From assembly GCA_038233135.1 (NCBI GenBank), contig JBBSMN010000031.1, forward strand, positions 1 to 19,013: a stretch of DNA of 19,013 bases. The letters are read 5' to 3'. A program made the translations under genes and the position numbers. The notes below the pieces were generated by a model. That model was not told where the DNA came from, ran no database searches, and was given only the letters and a program-made list of their open reading frames with translations. This document shows positions 6,702 through 13,348 of the stretch, one piece after another; within the stretch, counting starts at the first letter, position 1, and every line of letters begins with the position of its first letter. The DNA comes from JACCVL01 sp038233135 (GTDB taxonomy: Bacteria; Actinomycetota; Actinomycetes; Propionibacteriales; Nocardioidaceae).

Positions 6702-7747
6702 GCGGCGGCCACGGCGATCGGCAGCTTGACGTCGACGTGGAAGTTTCCGTCGGTGCGGCTGGGGGCGGCGTGGATGGCGCCACCGACGGCGAGGGCTCGC
6801 TCGCGCATACCGAGCAGTCCGTGGCCGGCACCGTCGGTGGAGCCGTCGTCACCGAGGACGACTGAGTCCCGCGTCGGGTTGGTGACGTGCAGGTCCAGCG
6901 CGGACGGCTGCCAGGTCACGCTCAGGTGCGCGATCCCGGTTCCTTGCTTGTGCGCATTGGTCAGCGCCTCCTGCAGCACGCGGTAGGCAACCAGGTCGAC
7001 CGTCGGGACGACTCGTCGAGGCTTGCCGGTGAGCGAGTAGTCCACCGCCAGCCCAGCCTTGGCGAAGGACGCGACCAGCGCGTCGAGCTGCCCGAGCCCA
7101 GGCACGGGCGCGGTCGAGTCGACGGTCTCCCCGGGCTGGCGCAGCACGCTGAGGATGTCGCTGAGCTCCTCAAGGATGGCGCTGCTCGCGCTGCGGACGT
7201 GCCCGAGCGCCTCCCTGGCCTGGTCGGGCCGGCTGTCCAGCAGATGGCTGGCGACCCCCGCCTGCACGTTGACCACCGCGATGCGATGCGCCACCACGTC
7301 GTGCAGGTCGTGCGCGATGCGCAGCCGCTCCTCGGCAACCCGCCGGAGCGCCTCCTCCTCGCGGGTCCGTTCGGCACGCTCGGCTCGCTCCTCGGTCGCC
7401 GCGACGTACGCCCGCCGGTTCCGCAGCGCGTCCCCGGCCGCCGCGGCGACGGCGGTCCACGGCAGGACAGGCAGGATCTCTGTCAGCACGGAGGAGGACG
7501 GCGCGGACAGCACGGTCGCGACAATCCCGGTGGCCGCGGTCGCCGCCCAGGCGGTCCAGGTGGTGCGGCGGTCGCTGGTGACGGCGACCGTGTACAGGGC
7601 GACCATGGCCGTCGCGAACAGCGCGCTGGTGCTGCCGATCAGCACCGTGGCCACGGCTGCGCCACCGGTCGTCACCGCGAGCACCAGTCGCGGCGCCAAC
7701 CGCCGCGCCACCAGGGCCGCACAGGTGACGGCGCTGATCGACAGCAT
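6698..7747 (-). CDS. NarL-type sensor histidine kinase (5' end frameshifted)
   Basis: The 349-residue frame begins MLSISAVTCAALVARR within the membrane region. It has about four hydrophobic segments up to residue 105, an Arg/Glu-rich coiled linker, then the HisKA_3 dimerisation helix RLRIAHDLHDVVAHR with phospho-His H149. The HATPase part has VLQEALTNAHKQG (N box) and GAGHGLLGMRERALAVGG (G box). Membrane-bound kinases of this class phosphorylate NarL-type regulators. The natural N-terminus lies in another frame at 7759-7890; one missing base near 7765-7773 separates the two. As it stands, translation would need to begin at the internal ATG 7745-7747, losing the first transmembrane helix. Catalytic parts are intact. 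Confidence 0.85.
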   Translation of the reverse strand: MLSISAVTCAALVARRLAPRLVLAVTTGGAAVATVLIGSTSALFATAMVALYTVAVTSDRRTTWTAWAATAATGIVATVLSAPSSSVLTEILPVLPWTAVAAAAGDALRNRRAYVAATEERAERAERTREEEALRRVAEERLRIAHDLHDVVAHRIAVVNVQAGVASHLLDSRPDQAREALGHVRSASSAILEELSDILSVLRQPGETVDSTAPVPGLGQLDALVASFAKAGLAVDYSLTGKPRRVVPTVDLVAYRVLQEALTNAHKQGTGIAHLSVTWQPSALDLHVTNPTRDSVVLGDDGSTDGAGHGLLGMRERALAVGGAIHAAPSRTDGNFHVDVKLPIAVAAA

Positions 7748-7758
7748 GACGGGCGAGG

Positions 7759-7890
7759 TCAGCGCATCGTGGGCGGTGTGTCCGGGTCATGGGCCAACAG
7801 GGCCGGCACGAACAGGCCCACGGCGATCGCCGCGTCGATCACGAGCTGCCGGTCGCGCACAGCGCCACGCAGAGAGCTCGGGACCGTCAT
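7759..7890 (-). pseudogene. Out-of-frame N-terminal segment of the sensor kinase
   Basis: The reverse frame from ATG 7888-7890 gives MTVPSSLRGAVRDRQLVIDA and then AIAVGLFVPALLAHDPDTPPT before an early TGA at 7759-7761. A basic start, the R-D-R-Q-L-V-I-D segment and a hydrophobic helix are the usual opening of NarL-type kinases. The next frame continues DALTSPVMLSISAV, matching the expected run into the second helix. Adding one base between PPT and DALT joins the two frames into a normal kinase of about 396 residues. It is either a real single-base deletion or an assembly error. Confidence 0.75.
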
Positions 7891-8071
7891 GTCCGCTGAG
7901 CCTAACCGTGGCCGCACCGTGCGTCGTCGTCCTCGCGCGGTATCTCAAACCGCCGGCCGTACCGCACTCGGCGTAGCGCGAAGAGCCTGCGCACGGACGA
8001 CGTCAAGCGACCCGCGAACGGCAACGCTGGTGACATCGGTCGGAGCCCCGGCCCCACTTTTGGAGGATCAC

Positions 8072-9005
8072 ATGATCGAGCTGCAGAACTTGACCAAGCG
8101 GTACGGCGACAAGACCGTCGTCGACGACCTGACCTTCACCGTCCAGCCGGGAGTCGTGACCGGCTTCCTCGGCCCGAACGGTGCGGGCAAGTCCACCACC
8201 ATGCGGATGCTCGTCGGGCTGGACGCACCGGACGGGGGCAGCTCCACCGTCAACGGTCGGTCCTACCTCCAGCACAAGGCCCCGATGCACGAGCTCGGGG
8301 TGCTGCTCGAGGCGGGCGCGACCAATCCGGGCCGCTCAGCGCGCGACCATCTGCTCTCGTTGGCCTACACCCATGGCATCGGAGCCCATCGCGTGGACGA
8401 GGTCCTCGACCTCGTGGGGCTCAGCGAGGTGGCCCGGCAGCGGGCCGGGAAGTTCTCGCTGGGCATGGGGCAGCGGTGTGGGCATCGCCTCGGCGCTGCT
8501 CGGCGACCCGAAGACCGTCATGCTCGACGAGCCGGTCAACGGGCTCGACCGCGAGGGCATCCGTTGGATCCGCGACCTGCTGCGCGGCCTCGCCGCCGAG
8601 GGTCGCACCGTCTTCGTGTCGTCGCACCTGATGAGCGAGATGGCGATGACCGCCGAGCACCTGATCGTGGTGGGCCGTGGCCGTCTCGTCGCCGACACCT
8701 CCGTGGCGGAGCTCATCGCCACCTCGGCGAGCAGCGTGCGCGTGCGCAGCCCGCAGGCCAGGCAGCTGGCCGCTCTGCTTGTCGACGACCGAGTCACCGT
8801 CACCACCGACCCCGACGGCGCACTGGACGTCGTCGGCCTCGACATCGAGGAGATCGGCGTGCGGGCCGCGGCCGCGTCGCTGACGCTGCACGAGCTGACC
8901 GCACACCGCCCCTCCCTGGAGGACGCGTTCATGAACCTGACCGAGGGGTCCGTGGAGTACCACGGGTCCGCCACAGCACCGACGACAGAGCTGAGGGTCG
9001 CCTGA
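8072..9005 (+). pseudogene. ABC transporter ATP-binding protein, one-base frameshift at the signature motif
   Basis: The start ATG 8072 has GGAGG 5 bases upstream. Frame one reads MIELQNLTKRYGDKTVVDDL, Walker A GPNGAGKST (residues 34-42), GVLLEAGA in the Q-loop area, and FSLGMGQR. It then leaves the protein family. The next frame resumes exactly with GIASALLGDPKTVMLDEPVN (Walker B), GLD, then VFVSSHLMSE (H-loop) and LIVVGRGRL to the TGA at 9003-9005. One extra base near 8477 (GGTGTGGG for expected GGGTGGG) explains the break; without it the signature reads LGMGQRVGIA. The protein would be about 310 residues, normal for the exporter ATPases of the DrrA/CcmA/NatA kind. The stop overlaps the permease ATG. 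It energises efflux if the shift is an artefact, and is inactive if real. Confidence 0.85.
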
Positions 9006-9901
9006 TGAGCACCACCACCGTCTCGACCGAGCACGTCCACGACCCGACCGACCCGACCGACCCACTCGACAACGTCGACCGACCCGGCGGCGAGCATGTG
9101 GCCCGACCGGTCAGCTTCACAGGGGTGCTGCGCTCGGAGTGGGTCAAGCTGCGCTCGGTGCGCAGCCAGACCACGACGTTGGGCGCCGCAGGTGTGGTGC
9201 TCTTCCTCGTCGGCATCGTCTTCGCCGGCCTGCTCGGCGGAGTCTTCAGCGGAGACGGCGGAGACGCGACGAACGAGTTCGCCACCAACCCGGCCGGGGC
9301 CACGCTGCAGGGACTGTTCCTGGCTCAGCTGGTCATCGGGGTGCTCGGCGTCCTGGCCATCACCAGCGAGTACGCCACCGGCATGATCCGCTCGACGCTG
9401 GCCGCGGTGCCGAAGCGACTGCCCGTGCTGTGGGCCAAGACCATCGTGGTCAGTGCGCTGACCTTCCCGGTCATGCTGATCGGCGCGCTGGCGGCCTTCT
9501 TCGCCGGTCAGGCGCTGATCGGCACCGGCGACATCGCCACCGCCACCGCCTCGATTGGAGACCCCGGCGTGCTGCGCGCGATACTCGGCACCACCGGCTA
9601 CCTCACCGGCATCGCGGTCATGGGAGTCGCCATCGGCGCCCTGCTGCGCAACACCGCCGCTGCGATCTCCACGCTGGTGGGCCTCGTGTTCTTGTTGCCG
9701 GGTCTGGGCCAACTGCTGCTCCCGAGCAGCTGGCAGGAGGGCGCACTGAAGTACCTGCCGACCAGTGCCCAGGAGTCCTTCATCAGCGTGCCCGACTTCC
9801 CGGGCCAGCTCAGCACCGGCGCCGGTGTCGCCGTCTTCGCCGCCTGGGTGGTGATCCCACTGCTCGCCGCGGCGGTGGCCCTCAAGCGCCGCAACGCCTG
9901 A
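9005..9901 (+). CDS. ABC transporter permease (ABC-2 / NatB-like exporter)
   Basis: The 298-residue product opens with a cytoplasmic Asp/Pro/Thr-rich stretch (DPTDPTDP), then VLRSEWVKLRSVRSQTTTLG, which is the usual entry into helix 1 of ABC-2 permeases (S-E-W-x-K-L-R-S). About six hydrophobic segments follow: around VVLFLVGIVFAGLLGG, LFLAQLVIGVLGVLAI, the EYATGMIRSTLAAVPKR loop motif, LTFPVMLIGALAAFF, LTGIAVMGVAIGALL, LVGLVFLLPGLGQLLL, and a final AVFAAWVVIPLLAAAVAL with KRR. The E-Y-x-T-G-M-I-R-x-T-L loop is a hallmark of this permease group. The ATG overlaps the ATPase stop (TGATG). Substrate unknown, possibly a peptide or drug-like compound. Intact in one frame. Confidence 0.9.
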   Translation: MSTTTVSTEHVHDPTDPTDPLDNVDRPGGEHVARPVSFTGVLRSEWVKLRSVRSQTTTLGAAGVVLFLVGIVFAGLLGGVFSGDGGDATNEFATNPAGATLQGLFLAQLVIGVLGVLAITSEYATGMIRSTLAAVPKRLPVLWAKTIVVSALTFPVMLIGALAAFFAGQALIGTGDIATATASIGDPGVLRAILGTTGYLTGIAVMGVAIGALLRNTAAAISTLVGLVFLLPGLGQLLLPSSWQEGALKYLPTSAQESFISVPDFPGQLSTGAGVAVFAAWVVIPLLAAAVALKRRNA

Positions 9902-9925
9902 CCCGCCCGGCGGCGTCCGCCGCGT

Positions 9926-9968
9926 GACCCGGTGCAGGTCGGTGCTTGTCCACCACCTGCACCGGGTC
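9926..9968 (+). terminator. Strong hairpin after the ABC permease
   Basis: GACCCGGTGCAGGT (9926-9939) pairs perfectly with ACCTGCACCGGGTC (9955-9968). Inside it, after one bulged C, GGTG pairs with CACC around a 6-base loop. It lies 25 bases past the permease stop and 48 bases before the DedA start, so it probably ends the exporter operon. No U tract is present. Confidence 0.6.
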
Positions 9969-10015
9969 GCTGCACAGCGCGTGACCCACCAACCCCACCC
10001 CGTACGGAGCCCGTC

Positions 10016-10684
10016 ATGGACGTCTTCCAGCAGCTGGCCCAGCAGTCCCTCCCGCTGCTGCTCGCCATGGGTTGGGTCCTTGCCTTCGCCGAGTCGGCGC
10101 TCGGGGTGGGGCTCGTCTTTCCCGGTGAGGCGACGATCACCGGCCTCGCCATCGCCACCACCGGCCTCGACCGGCTCGGGCTGCTCGGCGCCGCGGTCGC
10201 TCTCGGCGCGGTCGCCGGTGATCACGCCGGGTATCTGGTCGGCCGCCGGTTCGGAGGCCGTCTCCGCGCGACCCGGCTGATCGGCCGGGCGGGTGTGGGA
10301 CGGTGGGACAGGGCCACCGACCAGCTGCGCCGCCACGGCATGCTCGCCGTCCTGGTCAGCCGCCTCCTGCCCGTCGTCCGCACCGTGATGCCCGCAGTGG
10401 CCGGGGTCGCTCGTCTCAGCTACCCGCGGTTCCTGACCGCCTCCGCGCTGGGGGCAGTCCTGTGGTCGGGGTTCTGGGTCGGACTCGGATCCGGTGCGCG
10501 AGCCCTCCTCGGGACCAACGTGTGGATCCTCGGCCTGGTCGCAGTCGCCTGCATCCTGGCCGTGCTGCTCGTGCCGGCCCGACACCGTCGCCGCTCGTGG
10601 CTAGCCCTGCTGACCGAGGAACCATCACCATCGAGCCCGACAGCTCTCACAGCGCTTCCGCCAGCTCGAGCGGCTCGTCAGTGA
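10016..10684 (+). CDS. DedA / SNARE-associated (VTT domain) membrane protein
   Basis: The 222-residue product has FAESALGVGLVFPGEAT, the conserved re-entrant N-terminal motif with E and P-G-E, then AVALGAVAGDHAGYLVGRRF (the G-D-x-x-G-Y-x-x-G-R-x-x-G motif), and VSRLLPVVRTVMPAVAG, which is the F/L-x-P-x-x-R-x-x-x-P-x-x-A-G core. Two further hydrophobic helices follow, and a Ser/Thr/Ala-rich tail. DedA proteins are linked to lipid scrambling, undecaprenyl phosphate or proton-dependent membrane homeostasis; the specific substrate is not known here. The ATG 10016 has CGGAG 6 bases upstream and the frame upstream is Pro-rich, so this start is favoured. It is separated from the exporter by a hairpin, so it is probably its own unit. 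Confidence 0.9.
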   Translation: MDVFQQLAQQSLPLLLAMGWVLAFAESALGVGLVFPGEATITGLAIATTGLDRLGLLGAAVALGAVAGDHAGYLVGRRFGGRLRATRLIGRAGVGRWDRATDQLRRHGMLAVLVSRLLPVVRTVMPAVAGVARLSYPRFLTASALGAVLWSGFWVGLGSGARALLGTNVWILGLVAVACILAVLLVPARHRRRSWLALLTEEPSPSSPTALTALPPARAARQ

Positions 10685-10755
10685 GTCATCGACGCACCGA
10701 GCCCAGATCCGGACGTCCGCAGATGCGGCGACCTCCAAGTGCAACGATTCCCGCC

Positions 10756-11577
10756 GTGACCACGCCAGACGATGTCTACACCCCCGGCCACGCGGATTCC
10801 GTCTTGCGATCTCACCGGTGGCGGACAGCGGAGAACTCCGCCGGATATCTGCTTCCCCGGATTCGCGAGACGTCGCGCATCCTGGACGTGGGCTGTGGGC
10901 CGGGCACGATCACAGTGGACCTCGCGCGCATCGCGGCGGCAGGGTCCGTGGTCGGCCTCGACCGCTCGGAGACGGTCATCAGTGCGGCCCGTGAGGCAGC
11001 TGGGCGGGCTGACGCGGCCAACATCGACCTCAGGGTCGGCGACGTCTACGACCTCGACTACGAGGCGGGCAGATTCGACATCGTGCACGCCCACCAGGTC
11101 TTGCAACACCTCAGTGACCCCGTTGCCGCACTCCGCGAGATGAGTCGTGTCTGCACGCACGACGGTCTGGTGGCGGTCCGCGACAGCGACTACTCGGGCT
11201 TCATCTGGTGGCCGGACGTGCCGGAGCTTGATGAGTGGCTCACGCTCTACAGGGAGGTCGCGCGAGCCAACAACGCCGAGCCGGACGCCGGTCGCCGGCT
11301 AAAGGGCTGGGCATTGGCGGCTGGGCTCAACATCGTCTCCTCGACAGCTAGCGCTTGGTGCTTCTCCACATCCGCAGAAGTGTCGTGGTGGAGCAGCATG
11401 TGGGCCGCTCGGGTCGTCGACTCCGACATGGCCGGGCAGGCGATCGAGCGTGGGCTAGCGAGCGCTGATGACCTGGCGAGGCTGGCGCGGGGCTGGCGGC
11501 GTTGGGCTGCATCGTCGGAGGCATGGCTCCTCATCCCCCACGGCGAGCTGCTCTGCAACTCACAAGGCGCGGCCTGA
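10756..11577 (+). CDS. SAM-dependent methyltransferase (class I, UbiE/Methyltransf_11 type)
   Basis: The 273-residue product begins VTTPDDVYTPGHADSVLRSH followed by RWRTAENSAGYLLP, a typical lead-in for this group. Motif I is ILDVGCGPGTIT (residues 42-53), motif II has GSVVGLDRSE, and the post-I/III region has FDIVHAHQVLQHLSDPVAAL and GLVAVRDSD. These bind S-adenosylmethionine in a Rossmann fold. The acceptor molecule is unknown; the C-terminal half (EVSWWSSMWAARV, ARGWRRWAASSEAW) is Trp-rich and probably forms the substrate lid. Start: GTG 10756 fits homologous starts; an ATG at 10723 in the same frame is possible. No strong ribosome site precedes either. It is 71 bases after DedA and may share its transcript. 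Confidence 0.88.
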   Translation: MTTPDDVYTPGHADSVLRSHRWRTAENSAGYLLPRIRETSRILDVGCGPGTITVDLARIAAAGSVVGLDRSETVISAAREAAGRADAANIDLRVGDVYDLDYEAGRFDIVHAHQVLQHLSDPVAALREMSRVCTHDGLVAVRDSDYSGFIWWPDVPELDEWLTLYREVARANNAEPDAGRRLKGWALAAGLNIVSSTASAWCFSTSAEVSWWSSMWAARVVDSDMAGQAIERGLASADDLARLARGWRRWAASSEAWLLIPHGELLCNSQGAA

Positions 11578-11696
11578 CGCAGACGACCAAGAGTCGCCAG
11601 GTCAACGTCATCCAACCCGCGGGGCCTTCATGACGCGGAACGCGGCCAGCCGGGTGACCACGAGTTGCTGCATCACCCCGAGCGCGCCCACTCGGC

Positions 11697-12095
11697 TCAG
11701 GCCGGTGGGGCGAAGAACTCCAGAGCGATGTTGTCTGGGTCGCGGAAGGAAAGTCCGGACCCGTAGGCGGCATCGACGACGCCGCCATGTGGTATCCCGA
11801 TCTCGTCCAGGTGCGACTGCCACGTATCCAACTCGGCGCGGTCGGCGCAGGCGAATGCCAGGTGGTCGAGGCCCACCCGACGCTCGTCGAACGACGACTC
11901 CGTCGCACCCTCGGGAAACTGGTGCAGGCCGAGAAGCGTGTCGCCGAGGGCAAAGACGACGTGGCGGAATGGGCCGGTGTCCTCATCGAGCACCGGGTCC
12001 GACGCGATGAGCCGCTGATACCAGGGGACGCTGATCGACAGATCGGTGACTGTGACCGCTGCGTGTCCCAGGCTGTCATGCTCTTGGCTCCTCAA
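11697..12095 (-). CDS. Single-domain VOC protein (glyoxalase-like)
   Basis: The 132-residue frame has LGHAAVTVTDLSISVPWYQR (metal-site His, strand 1 and helix), FALGDTLLGLHQF, GLDHLAFACADRAELDTW and FRDPDNIALEFFAPP, with the closing D-P-D-x-x-x-L-E-F strand bearing the Glu ligand. It is a complete bi-modular VOC domain of normal length, acting as a lyase, dioxygenase or resistance protein; substrate not determinable. The start is unclear. The frame opens only with TTG (12093-12095). An ATG at 12077-12079, with AGGAG 9 bases upstream, is out of frame by one base. If one base is missing just after that ATG the protein would begin M-x-SLGHAAVTV, matching the family. It is convergent with the methyltransferase. 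Confidence 0.82.
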   Translation of the reverse strand: MRSQEHDSLGHAAVTVTDLSISVPWYQRLIASDPVLDEDTGPFRHVVFALGDTLLGLHQFPEGATESSFDERRVGLDHLAFACADRAELDTWQSHLDEIGIPHGGVVDAAYGSGLSFRDPDNIALEFFAPPA

Positions 12096-12164
12096 TTCTG
12101 CCCCGCAGGTTCGAAGTGCTAACGACCGAGGCTAACCGGCGACCGCCTTCGAGTGTGCGGCAAC

Positions 12165-12192
12165 GCACCACGACTGCGCGCGGCCGTGGTGC
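12165..12192. terminator. Hairpin downstream of the DUF1707 gene
   Basis: GCACCACG (12165-12172) pairs perfectly with CGTGGTGC (12185-12192) across a 12-base GC-rich loop, about 100 bases past the DUF1707 stop and 70 bases upstream of the VOC start. It could end transcription from the DUF1707 operon. No U tract. Confidence 0.4.
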
Positions 12193-12215
12193 CTTTGCGC
12201 ACAACTGGCGGTGAC

Positions 12216-12230
12216 CCACCTGGCAGGTGG
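12216..12230. promoter_or_regulatory. Odd palindrome CCACCTG-G-CAGGTGG, possible operator
   Basis: Two perfect 7-base arms around one central base lie in the 198-base gap between the VOC and DUF1707 genes. This shape suits binding by a dimeric regulator better than an RNA hairpin, since the loop would be a single base. Which gene it controls is not clear; the VOC gene lies downstream of it on the reverse strand. Confidence 0.3.
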
Positions 12231-12293
12231 CGGCCTTGCAGTTGGTGAGTCGCAGTGGCGATGGAGCGCTCCTGGCAGTGCGGCCCCCGGGAC

Positions 12294-12692
12294 CTACCAG
12301 CGATGATGGTGTGGCCGCGCACGGTGCCGCCACGGTCCGAAGAACCACAGGCAGCCGAGGAGCACCAGCGGCAGGAAGGGAGCATGTGGCAGTACCGCAA
12401 ACACGACCAACAGGACGAGCAACGGCACCCACGGGATGCGGGCGAGCCACGGGGACGGCGGATGTGGGCGCCGACGGCTGGGCGGTTGGTCCGTACGGGG
12501 TGCTGAGCTGGCGCCGGGCAGGTCGCCGAACAGCCGGTCCAGCTGTGCCTGCGTCCGCGCCTGCAGTGCCAGGTCGCTGCGCTCGTCGTACTCCTGGCGG
12601 GTCAGGCGGCCGGCGGCGAAGTGCTCGCCCAGGGACGCCGCCGCCACGTCTCGCTCCGCATCACCGACGCGAAGCTCGGGATTCGGGGTCAT
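12294..12692 (-). CDS. DUF1707 (SHOCT-like) domain membrane protein
   Basis: The 132-residue product starts ELRVGDAERDVAAASLGEHF, then AAGRLTRQEYDERSDLALQA and TQAQLDRLFGDLP. This is the DUF1707 domain (R-x-S/G-D-A-D/E-R-E...L-x-E-H-x-A-x-G-R-L-x-x-x-E-F/Y-x-E-R), occupying residues 6-60. A Pro-rich linker and a hydrophobic region (IPWVPLLVLLVVFAVLP, FLPLVLLGCLWFFG) follow, so the domain is probably anchored to the membrane, facing the cytoplasm. The His/Arg-rich C-terminus is short. The domain's role is unknown. The ATG overlaps the PadR stop by 4 bases, so the protein is coupled to PadR. Confidence 0.9.
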   Translation of the reverse strand: MTPNPELRVGDAERDVAAASLGEHFAAGRLTRQEYDERSDLALQARTQAQLDRLFGDLPGASSAPRTDQPPSRRRPHPPSPWLARIPWVPLLVLLVVFAVLPHAPFLPLVLLGCLWFFGPWRHRARPHHHRW

Positions 12693-13279
12693 TGCTCGTC
12701 ATCCCCGTCGGCCAACAGGCCGTAGAGCTGCCGGCGGGTGTCTGCCAGGACAGCCTTGGCCTGCTCCTGCTGCCGCGGCGTGCCGGACACGGCCACCTGC
12801 CACACCGCGGCCGCGACCTGGCTGATGGTGCCCCGCAGGTCCGCCGTGTCGTCGTCGCCTTGGTCCCCGAACGCCTCCCACGTAGCGGCGATCTCGTCGG
12901 TGTTGGTCTCGACGTAGCGCCTGCCGGCATCGGTCAGCTCGACCGCCTTGCGACCGTCCGCCTGCACCGACCGCACCAGGCCCTCGTCCTCGAGCTGCTG
13001 CAGGGTCGGGTAGACCGACCCCGGGCTGGGCTTCCACTGCCCGTTGCTGCGTTCGGCGATCTGCTGGATCAGCTGATAGCCGTTCATCGGCTGGCTGGAG
13101 AGCACGTCCAGGATCGCCACCCGGACGTCGCCCCGACGCACCCTGGGTGGCCGCATGGATGCGGCTTTGCCGCCCACGGCGGAGCCGAAGAGTGCGTTGA
13201 CCCAGGGCGGGGGGCCACCACCCCAGGGGGCGCCCCGGTGGGGGAAGGACGGACCGTTGCCATGCCATGCGCCGTGCAT
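12689..13279 (-). CDS. PadR family transcriptional regulator
   Basis: The 196-residue product has a winged-helix domain at about residues 45-120: RRGDVRVAILDVLSSQPMNG, YQLIQQIAERSNGQWKPSPG, SVYPTLQQLEDEGLV and GRKAVELTDAGRRYV. The W-K/R-P-S-P-G-S-V-Y-P-x-L-x-x-L motif is diagnostic. The C-terminal helices form the dimer interface typical of PadR-s2 proteins. The first 40 residues are Gly/Pro/Trp/His-rich (HGAWHGNGPSF, GAPWGGGPPPWVNALFG), a low-complexity leader seen in some actinobacterial PadR proteins that may bind metal or simply be disordered. Start ATG 13277-13279 has AGGAG 7 bases upstream. It probably represses itself and the coupled DUF1707 gene through the palindrome at 13317-13326. 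Confidence 0.92.
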   Translation of the reverse strand: MHGAWHGNGPSFPHRGAPWGGGPPPWVNALFGSAVGGKAASMRPPRVRRGDVRVAILDVLSSQPMNGYQLIQQIAERSNGQWKPSPGSVYPTLQQLEDEGLVRSVQADGRKAVELTDAGRRYVETNTDEIAATWEAFGDQGDDDTADLRGTISQVAAAVWQVAVSGTPRQQEQAKAVLADTRRQLYGLLADGDDEQ

Positions 13280-13316
13280 ATGTTTGCTCCTCGTTAACGA
13301 CTGTCGGACACAGTCA

Positions 13317-13326
13317 CGATATATCG
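13317..13326 (-). promoter_or_regulatory. Candidate PadR operator / promoter palindrome CGATATATCG
   Basis: A perfect 10-bp AT-rich palindrome lies 38 bases upstream of the PadR ATG in otherwise GC-rich DNA, within the only promoter-like gap (13280-13348). PadR regulators commonly bind AT-centred palindromes overlapping their own promoter. A TATAT core could also serve as a -10 element. A weaker repeat, GACTG-7-CAGTC, lies between it and the gene. Confidence 0.5.
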
Positions 13327-13348
13327 CCGACGGTCGTAAAGAAAGGAC

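Noticed and set aside
6887..9901. Open forward frame of 1004 codons
   Set aside because: It is antisense to the sensor kinase, then follows the start of the ATPase, leaves it after its frameshift and ends in the permease. It is high-GC read-through, not a giant gene.
8336..10585. Open reverse frame of 749 codons
   Set aside because: It is antisense to the ATPase, permease and DedA, and has low-complexity Gly/Glu/Asp/His-rich composition typical of shadow frames.
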